A stretch of 42,244 nt of DNA from Alphaproteobacteria bacterium (GCA_009694045.1 SHVY01000026.1:1-42244), one strand, 5' to 3'; shown: positions 16,075 through 24,372, numbered from the stretch's first letter. Program-made: numbers and translations. The notes: generated by a model from the letters alone, not told the origin.

Positions 16075-17265
16075 ATGCAGCTCATCCAGGATCCGAGCGT
16101 CGAGGAGTTCCGCAAGGACGTTCGTGACTTCCTGACCGCGACGCTGCCCGACGACATCCGCCAGCGGTCCGTCGATGCTATGTACGTGGGACGCGCCATG
16201 CAGACCCGCTGGCACAAGATCCTGCTGGCGCATGGCTGGGGCGCGCCGAGCTGGCCCAAGGAGCACGGCGGCACCGGCTGGTCGCTCGCGCAACAGTACG
16301 TCTTCGACCACGAACTCGCCGACGCCGATGCGCCGCGCGGCCTGCCCTTCGGCATCGACATGGTGGGGCCGCTGCTGTTCGCCTACGGCACCGAGGCACA
16401 GCGCAAGCGCTACCTGCCCGGCATTCTGTCGGGCGACGAATGGTGGTGCCAAGGCTTCTCGGAGCCGGGCTCGGGTTCGGACCTTGCGTCCCTGCAATGC
16501 AAGGCGAAGCGGGACGGCGACGCTTACGTGCTGAACGGCACCAAGCTGTGGCAAACCCTCGCCATGGACGCCGACATGATGTTCGGTCTGTTCCGCACCG
16601 ACGGCTCGGGCAAGAAGCAGGAGGGGATCACCGTCCTGCTGGTGGACATGCACAGCCCGGGGCTCACCTTGCGGCCGATCACCCTGATCGACGGCAGCGT
16701 CGAGGTCGCCCAATGCTTCTTCGATGACGTCCGCGTGCCCGCCGGAAACCGGGTTGGCGAGGAGAACAAGGGTTGGGGTTGCGCCAAGTACCTGCTCGGC
16801 ATCGAGCGTCTAGGCATCGCCGAGGTGGCCCGCTCCAAGGCCCTGCTGCGCCGCCTGAAGCGCCTGGTCGCGAGCCAGACCGACGGCGGCGCACCCGTGC
16901 TGGCCGACCCCTATGTCGCCCGCCGCATCGCCGACATCGAGGTGGACCTGATGGCGCTGGAGGCGACCGAGTATCGGTTTCTGTTCGACCCGGCCCATGG
17001 CGGCGAGCTGGGCCCCGAGGCATCGATCCTCAAGCTGGTCGGCACCCAGGTCGAACAGCGCATCGCCGAGGCGATGATGGAAGCGTTCGGCCCCTACGCC
17101 CAGCCGGCGGCGGGCGGACCGGAGGGGACCAACGAGCCGCCGGTGGGCCACCCCTTCGCCGAACCGGCGACGCGGCTCTACTTCAACATGCGCAAGATCT
17201 CGATCTACGGCGGCTCCAACGAGATCCAGCGCAACATCGTGTCCAAGGCCGTGCTGGGTCTGTAG
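16075..17265 (+). CDS. acyl-CoA dehydrogenase, large (catalytic-type) subunit
   Basis: A 396-residue FAD enzyme of the acyl-CoA dehydrogenase family. It has the N-terminal helical domain, the FAD/substrate strand GFSEPGSGSDLASL (about 135-148), and the C-terminal signature KISIYGGSNEIQRNIVSKAV. It pairs with a second, divergent acyl-CoA dehydrogenase at 17894-19021, an arrangement seen in two-subunit enzymes such as PimC/PimD or FadE pairs. It likely forms the trans-2 double bond of the acyl-CoA that the CaiD-like enzyme hydrates. GGAGG lies just ahead of the ATG at 16075. Confidence 0.9.
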   Translation: MQLIQDPSVEEFRKDVRDFLTATLPDDIRQRSVDAMYVGRAMQTRWHKILLAHGWGAPSWPKEHGGTGWSLAQQYVFDHELADADAPRGLPFGIDMVGPLLFAYGTEAQRKRYLPGILSGDEWWCQGFSEPGSGSDLASLQCKAKRDGDAYVLNGTKLWQTLAMDADMMFGLFRTDGSGKKQEGITVLLVDMHSPGLTLRPITLIDGSVEVAQCFFDDVRVPAGNRVGEENKGWGCAKYLLGIERLGIAEVARSKALLRRLKRLVASQTDGGAPVLADPYVARRIADIEVDLMALEATEYRFLFDPAHGGELGPEASILKLVGTQVEQRIAEAMMEAFGPYAQPAAGGPEGTNEPPVGHPFAEPATRLYFNMRKISIYGGSNEIQRNIVSKAVLGL

Positions 17266-17294
17266 GGCAGGTTTCGATCCGATGGAAATTCACC

Positions 17295-17323
17295 CCATGA
17301 ATGTATATATGTTTGTGTAGTGC
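17295..17323. promoter_or_regulatory. AT-rich patch ahead of the toxin-antitoxin pair
   Basis: ATGTATATATGTTTGTGTAG (17301-17320) is a local AT-rich stretch immediately upstream of the brnT start, in otherwise GC-rich DNA. It is a plausible promoter/operator for the autoregulated toxin-antitoxin operon, but no well-spaced -35/-10 pair can be read. Confidence 0.3.
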
Positions 17324-17636
17324 ATGGCCATGAACTTCCGGTTCGTGGCGTTCGATTGGGATTTAGGGGAATCGGGCAAAGTGTCAGAAGCACGGCGTGT
17401 CCATTGCCGAGGTCGAGGACCTATTCAGCGGGACGCTGTTCGCACTCCCCGACGTGGCGCACTCGCGGGCCGAGAAACGGCAATGGGCGATCGGCAAGAC
17501 CGCGAGCGGCCGACCCGTCTTCGTCGTCCTTGCGATTCGCGAACGTGACGGCGAGCAGGTCATTCGGCCGATCAGCACGCGCTACACGCATAAGAAGGAA
17601 GTGAACCGGTATGAGAAAGAGAATCCCGAAATTTAA
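17324..17636 (+). pseudogene. brnT: BrnT-family toxin gene with a frameshift
   Basis: Conceptually this encodes a BrnT-type ribonuclease toxin of about 103 residues. The 5' frame gives MNFRFVAFDWDLG. After removing one G from the run GGGG at 17366-17369, the frame continues NRAKCQKHGVSIAEVEDLF, and then RPVFVVLAIR...ISTRYTHKKEVNRYEKENPEI, the full BrnT pattern. As written, the toxin is split by this extra base. The downstream frame could still start at GTG 17397, giving 79 residues without the N-terminal WD and KHGV core. The extra G may be a true inactivating mutation or a sequencing error in a homopolymer. The 3' end overlaps the antitoxin gene by 26 bases. Confidence 0.75.
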
Positions 17637-17874
17637 GACCGACGAGGAAGCCGAGCAGTTTGTCGATACGGCGGATCTTTCCGAGTACGACCTCTCTGGT
17701 CTCGAGCCAATGAGGTTCGAATTCGAGAAAAAGAGCGCGCAACTGAATATGCGCGTGCCGAAGGCGATGCTCGATGCCGTGAAGAAGCGTTCCGCGCTGC
17801 GTGGAATCCCTTACACGCGGTTCATTCGCGAGGCGGTGGAGAAGGCCCTCTCGCGCCCCGAGAAATCGAAGTAA
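17611..17874 (+). CDS. brnA: BrnA/CopG-type antitoxin
   Basis: An 87-residue ribbon-helix-helix antitoxin. The N-terminal toxin-binding part reads MRKRIPKFKTDEEAEQF...LEPMRFEFEKK. The C-terminal part (about 45-80) is the DNA-binding segment LNMRVPKAMLDAVKKRSALRGIPYTRFIREAVEKAL. It should neutralise BrnT and repress the operon by binding upstream of brnT. The gene overlaps brnT, the usual toxin-first order of this family. Its lower GC and position between two partner dehydrogenase genes suggest that the pair was inserted later. Confidence 0.85.
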   Translation: MRKRIPKFKTDEEAEQFVDTADLSEYDLSGLEPMRFEFEKKSAQLNMRVPKAMLDAVKKRSALRGIPYTRFIREAVEKALSRPEKSK

Positions 17875-17893
17875 GACATTGGGTGACGGGTCC

Positions 17894-19021
17894 ATGAGCA
17901 TTTTTCGCACCAACGACCAGACGCAGTTCGCCGCCAGCATCGACCGCTTCCTCGCCGACGCTTGCGGCTTCGACATTCGGCGCCGGCTGGTGGCGACGGA
18001 GGCTGGGTTCGACGAGTCCCATTGGCGCGGGTTGGCGGACCTGGGCGCGCTTGGGGTTCTCGTCCCCGAAGCCCACGGCGGCAGCGGCGGCGGCGGCCCC
18101 GACGGGGCCGTCGTGATGGAAGCGATCGGCCGCCGCCTGTTCGCCAGCCCCTATCTCGCGACCGCGGTTCTCGGCGCGGATCTTCTGCGCCATGCCCCCT
18201 CGGCCGGTGATCTGCTTGCCGGCATCGCCAAGGGCACGACGCGCACGGCCTTCGCCGTCACCGAGCCGGAGTCGCGCTACAACCTGGCTGACGTCGCCAC
18301 CCAGGCGAAGCGCGACGGCGAGGGGTGGCGCTTGAGCGGCGCCAAGGGCGTGGTGGCCTATGCCGGCGCCGCGCACCAGCTCCTGGTCACCGCCCGCACC
18401 GGCGGGGCGCGGCGCGAGGAGAAGGGCATCGGCCTGTTCCTGGTCGATGCCAAGGCCGCCGGCGTGGAGGCCCGCGCCTATCCCACCATCGACGGGTCCC
18501 GGGCCTCCGAGATAACCCTGGAGAACGTGCGCGCCGAGACCGTGATCGGCGATCCCGGGAATGCCCTGCCCCTGATCGAGCACGCCGTCGACCTCGGTGC
18601 CGCCATGGTTTGCGCCGAGGCGGTGGGTGCCATGACCCACCTTTACGAGACGACGCTGGCCTACATGAAGACGCGCAAGCAGTTCGGCGTCACCATCGGC
18701 AGCTTCCAGGCCCTGCAGCACCGCATGGTGGAGGTCTATACCCAAGTCGAGTTGGCCCGATCCATGGCGGCCGTGGCGGCCACGGCAATGCGGGGACCGG
18801 CGGCGAACCGTGCGCGCGACGTGTCGGCGGCGAAGCTCGCGGTCGATCGCGCCGGCCGGCACGCGTCCCAGGAAGCGATCCAGCTCCACGGCGGCATGGG
18901 CATGACCGACGAGCTCGACGTGGGCCACTACGCCAAGCGGGTGACGATGATCGCGCTCACCTTCGGCGATGGCGCCTACCACATGACGCGCTATCAAAGA
19001 CTGTCCGGGCTCGGCTCCTAG
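17894..19021 (+). CDS. acyl-CoA dehydrogenase, small subunit type
   Basis: A 375-residue acyl-CoA dehydrogenase homologue. It has the FAD-binding core (AFAVTEPESRYNLADVAT at about 114-131), the TRKQFGVTIGSFQALQH motif at about 258-274, and the C-terminal QLHGGMGMTDELDVGHYAKR. It lacks the catalytic-Glu type C-terminal loop seen in the large subunit, as in PimD-type partners, and probably forms a heteromer with the product of 16075-17265. The ATG at 17894 follows the antitoxin gene by 19 bases. The stop TAG is formed by the terminal CTAG of the inserted repeat at 19018, so the natural C-terminus may have been altered. Confidence 0.88.
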   Translation: MSIFRTNDQTQFAASIDRFLADACGFDIRRRLVATEAGFDESHWRGLADLGALGVLVPEAHGGSGGGGPDGAVVMEAIGRRLFASPYLATAVLGADLLRHAPSAGDLLAGIAKGTTRTAFAVTEPESRYNLADVATQAKRDGEGWRLSGAKGVVAYAGAAHQLLVTARTGGARREEKGIGLFLVDAKAAGVEARAYPTIDGSRASEITLENVRAETVIGDPGNALPLIEHAVDLGAAMVCAEAVGAMTHLYETTLAYMKTRKQFGVTIGSFQALQHRMVEVYTQVELARSMAAVAATAMRGPAANRARDVSAAKLAVDRAGRHASQEAIQLHGGMGMTDELDVGHYAKRVTMIALTFGDGAYHMTRYQRLSGLGS

Positions 19022-19137
19022 TGGACCGACACAAATGCATGATTCAGCATCGTGTTTGGGGCGGGCCACAAGATGAGAATCGATCTGGGGGTTTGGCCCA
19101 ACGGATCGTGAACGATCCGTCGGAGTCGAACCACTAG
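19018..19137 (-). repeat. MITE-like repeat, copy 2
   Basis: A 120-base element inverted relative to copy 1 (3419-3541). It is bounded by perfect terminal inverted repeats CTAGTGG (19018-19024) and CCACTAG (19131-19137). If CTAG is a duplicated target, the element proper ends TGG...CCA. It keeps a hairpin at 19101-19120 (ACGGATCG, loop TGAA, CGATCCGT), a second weaker hairpin formed by its left part, and GANTC sites at 19041-19045, 19077-19081 and 19123-19127, matching the three in copy 1. It lies between the acyl-CoA dehydrogenase stop codon and a hydantoinase pseudogene. Confidence 0.75.
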
Positions 19138-19140
19138 CGC

Positions 19141-19902
19141 ATGGGGGTGCTCGCGGCGCGCCTCGCCGTCGACATCGGCGGAACGTTCACCGACATCGCG
19201 ATCAGGGTCGGCGAACTCCTGATCGCGGCGAAGGTCCCGACCACCCCGAAGGCACCCCAGGACGGCGTCATGCACGGCATCCGCCAGGTTCTGGCGGCGG
19301 CGGTGCCGCCCGCGCTGGTCGGCACCGTGATCCACGGCACCATGCTGGCGACCAACGCGCTGATCGAGCGCAAGGGCGCCCGTACCGCCCTGATCACCAC
19401 CGAAGGCTTCCGCGACAGCCTGGAAATCGCCTACGAGAGCCGCTACGACCAGTACGACATCTTCCTGGACCTGCCCCGGAGCCCCTGGTTCCGCGCGCGC
19501 TGCGCTTCACGGCGGGTGAACGGATGAACGTGCGGGGCGAGGTTCTGCTGCCCCTGGACGAGGCGGCGGTCGCGCGGGTCGCCGGCGAGTTGGATCGGCA
19601 CGGGGTCGAAAGCGTCGCCATCGGCCTGCTACATGCCTACGTCAACCCCCACCACGAACGGCGCATCCGCGACATCGTGGCGCGGGACCTGGAGGCCGCC
19701 GGGATCGCCTGCCCGCTGTTCCTGATGACGTCCGGCGGCGGCATGACCACCCTGGCCACCGCTCTGCGCTTTCCCATCCGCCTGGTGGAATCGGGTCCCA
19801 GCGGCGGCGCGGGATTACCGCGTCGTGGTGGCTGCGGACGGAACCGTGGACGGGGCCGCAACGAAGCGACTTCAGAGTATCGCGTCGACCGGGTCAACCT
19901 GA
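19141..19902 (+). pseudogene. hydantoinase/oxoprolinase hyuA-hyuB deletion remnant
   Basis: The first frame (from ATG 19141) has the HyuA/oxoprolinase N-terminus: RLAVDIGGTFTDIAI, GTMLATNALIERKGART and TEGFRDSLEIAYESRYDQYD. Two extra bases near 19480 shift the frame; the expected LVPRALRFTAGERM follows in the next frame, and this runs to LVESGPSGGA (about 19808). There HyuA stops before its actin-like ATPase core. The following codons from 19813 (DYRVVVAADGTVDGAATKRL, stop at 19900-19902) look like the extreme C-terminus of a HyuB subunit. A large deletion has apparently fused the head of hyuA to the tail of hyuB. It is non-functional. Confidence 0.75.
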
Positions 19903-19924
19903 TCGGTTGACCCGTCCGCCAACG

Positions 19925-20527
19925 TCAAGCCACCGATTTACGCACCTCGAGCCGCATCGGGGTCGAGGCTCCGGCGTTGATCCGCTCCGACGAACAGGCG
20001 GTGACGATGACCATGCAATCCATCTCGACGCGGAATTCGACGTGGTCGCCCGGTGCCGACATGGTGACGCCGTAGAGGAAGCTGCCGTCGGGCCGGGCCG
20101 GCGTGTTCTGGAAGATGTTCACTGGATCCGGGATGTTGGCGTGGCGGACACCGGCGCGGGCGATGGCGGCGAAATAGTTGTCGCGGCAGTTGGGATGACC
20201 CTTGGCGCCGCGTTTGCGATACAGCGCGTCGCAGCAGGACGCGAACATCATGTCGTGGAAGCCTGGTGACGTATCCTTGACGAAGGTCAGGATCGGCCGG
20301 TCCCGGGTGGTGAAGAACGGCTCGCCCAGGCGCGGGAACATCCGCCCCGAAAGCATGCGCGTCGTCGCGGTCGACAGGTATTCGTCGTGGTCCTTCGCGG
20401 CGATCGCCCAAAGATCGCCAACCTGGTTGCCCTTCAAATCCGTGAGCCGGACGATCGTGCCTTTCCCGGCGACGACGAAGCCATTGCCGTACCCCGGAAT
20501 CTCGATGCTGGTCGTGCTCCTTGCCAT
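19925..20527 (-). CDS. DUF1989 / urea carboxylase-associated family protein
   Basis: A 200-residue DUF1989 protein. Typical blocks are LKGNQVGDLWAI, FHDMMFASCCDALY, HPNCRDNY, the INIFQNTP-like VNIFQNT, and the C-terminal TACSSERINAG. Conserved Cys/His residues suggest metal binding. Family members accompany urea carboxylase, and in guanidine degradation paired members act as carboxyguanidine deiminase. Only one copy is present here, without a carboxylase, so that exact function is not assured. It follows the M24 gene on the same strand by 32 bases, with GGGAG ahead of the ATG, and probably shares its transcript. Confidence 0.85.
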   Translation of the reverse strand: MARSTTSIEIPGYGNGFVVAGKGTIVRLTDLKGNQVGDLWAIAAKDHDEYLSTATTRMLSGRMFPRLGEPFFTTRDRPILTFVKDTSPGFHDMMFASCCDALYRKRGAKGHPNCRDNYFAAIARAGVRHANIPDPVNIFQNTPARPDGSFLYGVTMSAPGDHVEFRVEMDCMVIVTACSSERINAGASTPMRLEVRKSVA

Positions 20528-20559
20528 GGGCGTCTCCCTTCACGAATGGCCCGGCGCGG

Positions 20560-21816
20560 TCATGGCGCCAACAACTCGTCCTCGAGGGGGAAGGTGGAGA
20601 GGAGCTGATAGCCACTCTCGGTGACCGCCACCTGCTGTTCCAGCTTCACGCCCTCGGACCCGCCCTCGGACCCGATGTACGCCTCGATGCACAAGGCCAT
20701 GCCCGGCTCGACCACCCCGTCGTAGCCGGTGCGCGCCCAGTCCTCGGGGTAGGCGATCGACGGGTACTCGTCGCCCATGCCGATGCCGTGGGCCACCTGC
20801 GGGTAGCGGTTCTTGACGAACTGGAGCGGCAGCCGGAATCCCTTGTCGGTCAGGTCCCGGTAGGTGAGCCCGGGGCGGATCATGGCGAGGTTGTGGTCCA
20901 GAACCTCCGCCGCCAGACGGTACAGCGCCCGCTGCGCCGGCGACGGCTTGCCCGGATGGCAGAAGAAGGTGCGCGACACGTCGGCGCAGTAGCCGAACGG
21001 CCCGACCATGCCGCAGTCGAAGGCGACCAGCTCGCCCGCGCGGATGATGCGGTCGCCGGCCTCGCCGCCCCAGGGGTTGGCCTTGCCGCCGGAGTTCAGC
21101 AGCCGGTATTCGATCCACTCGCCGCCGTGGGCGATGTTGACCTCGTGCAGCTTGGCCCAGAGTTGTTGTTCGGTGATCCCGGGGCGCAAGGTCTCGCGCA
21201 TCCGCGCCATTCCGGACTCGGCCACGGCGATGGCGTGGGCCATGCAGGCGATCTCGTCCGCCGACTTGATCATCCGCGCCCGGTCCATCACCTGCTGGCC
21301 GTTGAGGATCTTCAGCCCCTCGTCCACCAAGGCGAACAAACCCACCGGCTCCATCCGATCCACGGCGATCAGGTCCCCCAACCCCAGCCGCTTCACCACC
21401 GCCGCCACGTCGGCCGCGAAGGCCCGTGCCAGGTCGGGAAAGCGATCGCCCGCCAGGAAAAAGCAGAACGCATGGGAATCGCGCAGCTCGGCGATGGTGC
21501 CAAGCGCCTCCGCCCCCTCGCCCCAGCCGCCGCCCAGGTCGTAGAGCACCGCCTTGCCCTCCGCCGGCACCAGACAGGCGCGATAGGGCGTATGGAGCTG
21601 GAAGATCTGGGCGCTGCGGCTGCCCGTGGCGTAGCGCATGTTGATCGAATCAAACAGCAGGGCGGCGGCGCAACCCTTCGCCTTGAGCTGCCCCTGCACC
21701 CGCCCCAGGCGATAGCGCCGCATGCGCCCCATGTCGATCTGGGTCTCGTGGTCCTTGAGGCCCATTCCGGGCGCCCGCTTGGCGAACGCGGTCACATCGA
21801 TCTCGGTCACGGCCAC
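20560..21816 (-). CDS. M24-family metalloprotein, DddP-like
   Basis: A 418-residue pita-bread-fold protein. The N-terminal domain (about 1-180) has the LFDSINMRYATGSR motif. The C-terminal M24 domain carries ligands Asp267, Asp279, His343, Glu378 and Glu393. Their spacing (12, 64, 35, 15) equals that of the metal ligands Asp295, Asp307, His371, Glu406 and Glu421 of the DMSP lyase DddP as I recall them. Asp349 matches the DddP catalytic Asp377. The extra DddP ligand Asp297 is Gly269 here, so the activity may be DMSP cleavage, amidinohydrolysis (creatinase type) or peptidase; it is undecided. GTG at 21816 has AGGA seven bases upstream. It is divergent from the dimethylglycine dehydrogenase-like gene. 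Confidence 0.8.
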   Translation of the reverse strand: MAVTEIDVTAFAKRAPGMGLKDHETQIDMGRMRRYRLGRVQGQLKAKGCAAALLFDSINMRYATGSRSAQIFQLHTPYRACLVPAEGKAVLYDLGGGWGEGAEALGTIAELRDSHAFCFFLAGDRFPDLARAFAADVAAVVKRLGLGDLIAVDRMEPVGLFALVDEGLKILNGQQVMDRARMIKSADEIACMAHAIAVAESGMARMRETLRPGITEQQLWAKLHEVNIAHGGEWIEYRLLNSGGKANPWGGEAGDRIIRAGELVAFDCGMVGPFGYCADVSRTFFCHPGKPSPAQRALYRLAAEVLDHNLAMIRPGLTYRDLTDKGFRLPLQFVKNRYPQVAHGIGMGDEYPSIAYPEDWARTGYDGVVEPGMALCIEAYIGSEGGSEGVKLEQQVAVTESGYQLLSTFPLEDELLAP

Positions 21817-21942
21817 CCACGGTTCCTGCCCGAACCAGAGAACAGAGCCGCGGCCTCCGGGTCAAGCTGTCGGCAACGGTGACTCCCAGCCGGGTCTTGA
21901 TAGGATCGGCGTAAGGTTGGTCGTTTGCTCAACGGAGGGGTC

Positions 21943-24360
21943 ATGAAGACGCACGTGCGGGCGGCCGTCATCGGCGGCGGGGTAGTCGGGTGCAGCGTGC
22001 TCTACCACCTGGCTAAGCTCGGGTGGACCGATGTGGTCCTGCTCGAACGGTCAGAGCTCACCTCGGGCTCGACCTGGCACGCGGCCGGCGGCATGCACAC
22101 CATCAACGGCGACGTGAACATGTCGCACCTGCAGGCCTACACGGTCCGCCTGTACGAGGAACTCGAGAAGGAATCGGGCCAGTCCTGCGGCATCCATCGG
22201 GTCGGCTGCCTGTACGTCGCGGCCAGCCCCTTGCGCCACGAGTTCTTCCGTGCCGAACGGTCGAAGGCGCGGCACCTGGGCCTGGACCTGGAGTTCGTGT
22301 CCATGGCCGAGGCCAAGACGATCAACCCGCTCATGGACACCTCCAAGTTCGAGGCCGCCCTGTTCGACCCCAACGATGGCCACGTGGACCCGAGCGGCGT
22401 GACGCAGGCCTATGCCAAGGCCGCGCGCCAGCGGGGCGCCGAGGTCTACCGCCACACCCCGGTCGTCGAATTGCGCCCAACCAAGGATGGCGAATGGGAC
22501 GTGGTCACACCCCAGGGCACGATCCGGGCCGAAGTCGTGGTCAATGCCGCCGGCCTGTGGGCGCGGGAGGTCGGCCGCATGGCGGGCGTACGGCTGCCCG
22601 TCATCCCCATGGAGCACCAGTACATCGTCACCAACCAGATCCAGGCGGTCGTGGACCTCGACCACGAGATCCCCATGACCATCGACTTCGAGGGCGAAAG
22701 CTACCTGCGCCAGGAGGGCAAGGCGCTCATCATCGGCACCTACGAGCACGACTGCCGCCACTGGGCCGTGAACGGCACGCCCGCCGACTTCGGCCACGAG
22801 CTGCTGCCCGTCGACCTAGACCGCATGGCCGACACGCTCGGCGTCGCCATGGAACGCTACCCCTGCCTGAAGGAGGGCGGCGTCAAGCGCGTGGTCAATG
22901 GCGGCATGGTGTTCGCCCCCGACGGCAACCCGACCATCGGCCCGGTAAAGGGCTTGCGCAACTACGTCCTCGCCTGCGGCGTCATGGCGGGGTTCAGCCA
23001 GGGCGGCGGCGTCGGCCTCGCGGTTGCCGAGTGGATCGTCAACGGCGAGCCGGGGATGGACGTCTACGCCATGGACATCGCCCGCTTCGGCGACCACGTG
23101 AACGACGCCTTCGTCCTGGAGAAGACCCGCGAGAACTACCGCAAGCGCTTCGCCATCACCTGCCCCAACGAGGAGCTGCCGGCCGCCCGCCCCTTGCGCA
23201 CCTCGCCGATCTACGGGGCGCTCAAGGCCGAAGGCGCGGTGTTCGGCGCCAGCTTCGGCTGGGAGGTGCCCCTGTGGTTCGCACCCGCCGGCACCGCCGC
23301 GAGCGAGACCCCGACCTTCCGCCGCTCCAACGCCTTCGGCCCCGTCGCGGAGGAAGTCCGCGCGGTCCGCACCGCCGTCGGCCTGTGGGAGACCTCGACC
23401 TACTCGAAGTTCGAGATCGCCGGGCGCAAGGCCGCCGCCTGGCTCGACGGCCTCCTCGCCAACCGGTTGCCGGCGGCCGTGGGGCGCACCACCCTCTGCC
23501 CCATGCTCTCGGCCGCGGGCCGTGTCTTCGGCGACGTGACCGTGACCCGCACCGGGCCGGATCGGTATCTGCTGGTGGGCTCGCCCCACGCGGTCGTGAC
23601 CTACGGCCGCTGGTTCGAGCACCACCGGCCGCCGAAGGGTGTGACGATCGCCGACCGCACCGCCGAGCTCACGGGATTTTCGATCTCCGGACCGAGAGCC
23701 CGCGACCTGCTGGCCGCCGTCACCTCCGCCGACGTCTCGAATGCGGCCCTGCCGTTCCTGCGGTCACGGAGCATGGCGATCGGGCTGGCCGATGCCCTGG
23801 TCGTCCGCATCTCGTTCACCGGTGAGCTCGGCTACGAGATCTACGTGGCACCCGAGCATCAGGGGCACGTCTACGAGCGTCTGCGCGAGGCCGGAAAACC
23901 CCTGGGGCTTCGGCTTTTCGGCGCCCGCTGCCTCAACTCGTTGCGCCTGGAGAAGGGCTACGGCGCCTGGAGCCGCGAGTACACCGTGGACTACACGCCC
24001 GAGGAAGCGGGCCTCGCCCATTTGGTGAAGCTCGACAAAGGCCGGTTCGTCGGCCGCGCCGGCGCCGCCCGGAGCGCCAAGCGCAAACCAAAGCGACGAC
24101 TCATCCTGCTCGAGGTCGCCACCGGCGACCGGGACGCCAACGGCGGCGAGGCCGTGCTGATGGGTGACAAGGTGGTCGGCCGCGTCACCTCCGGCGGCTT
24201 CGGCCACTGGGTGGGCCGCAGCCTCGCGCTCGCCTACGTGACGATACCGGCGGCCGAGGCCACCGCCGGATTTACCCTCGACATCCTCGGCGACCGCGCC
24301 CCCGCCACCCGCCTCGCCCAGCCACCTTACGATCCCACGGGTGCGCGGATGCGGGGGTAG
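21943..24360 (+). CDS. dimethylglycine/sarcosine dehydrogenase-like flavoprotein with GcvT domain
   Basis: An 805-residue two-part enzyme. The N-terminal DAO domain (about 1-375) has the FAD loop GGGVVG (11-16) and STWHAAG, where His46 is the position of covalent FAD attachment in dimethylglycine and sarcosine dehydrogenases. A middle FAO-type linker and a C-terminal aminomethyltransferase (GcvT) domain (about 430-800; FTGELGYEIYV, LRLEKGYGAWSREYT) follow. The family oxidatively demethylates N-methyl amino acids and passes the one-carbon unit to tetrahydrofolate. The exact substrate is unknown. The ATG at 21943 has GGAGGGG just upstream. It is divergent from the DddP-like/DUF1989 pair. Confidence 0.88.
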   Translation: MKTHVRAAVIGGGVVGCSVLYHLAKLGWTDVVLLERSELTSGSTWHAAGGMHTINGDVNMSHLQAYTVRLYEELEKESGQSCGIHRVGCLYVAASPLRHEFFRAERSKARHLGLDLEFVSMAEAKTINPLMDTSKFEAALFDPNDGHVDPSGVTQAYAKAARQRGAEVYRHTPVVELRPTKDGEWDVVTPQGTIRAEVVVNAAGLWAREVGRMAGVRLPVIPMEHQYIVTNQIQAVVDLDHEIPMTIDFEGESYLRQEGKALIIGTYEHDCRHWAVNGTPADFGHELLPVDLDRMADTLGVAMERYPCLKEGGVKRVVNGGMVFAPDGNPTIGPVKGLRNYVLACGVMAGFSQGGGVGLAVAEWIVNGEPGMDVYAMDIARFGDHVNDAFVLEKTRENYRKRFAITCPNEELPAARPLRTSPIYGALKAEGAVFGASFGWEVPLWFAPAGTAASETPTFRRSNAFGPVAEEVRAVRTAVGLWETSTYSKFEIAGRKAAAWLDGLLANRLPAAVGRTTLCPMLSAAGRVFGDVTVTRTGPDRYLLVGSPHAVVTYGRWFEHHRPPKGVTIADRTAELTGFSISGPRARDLLAAVTSADVSNAALPFLRSRSMAIGLADALVVRISFTGELGYEIYVAPEHQGHVYERLREAGKPLGLRLFGARCLNSLRLEKGYGAWSREYTVDYTPEEAGLAHLVKLDKGRFVGRAGAARSAKRKPKRRLILLEVATGDRDANGGEAVLMGDKVVGRVTSGGFGHWVGRSLALAYVTIPAAEATAGFTLDILGDRAPATRLAQPPYDPTGARMRG

Positions 24361-24372
24361 TGCGCATCGGCC

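Noticed and set aside
17324-17548. Independent 74-codon protein at the brnT locus
   Set aside because: Only its first 13 or so residues match BrnT. The rest is out-of-frame reading after the G-run shift.
19051-19137. Similar peptide readable in both repeat copies (VWGGPQDE ... PSESNH)
   Set aside because: Differences between the copies fall at first, second and third codon positions about equally (roughly 4, 7 and 6). One copy lacks a start and a matching stop. Hairpins and GANTC sites explain the conservation better.
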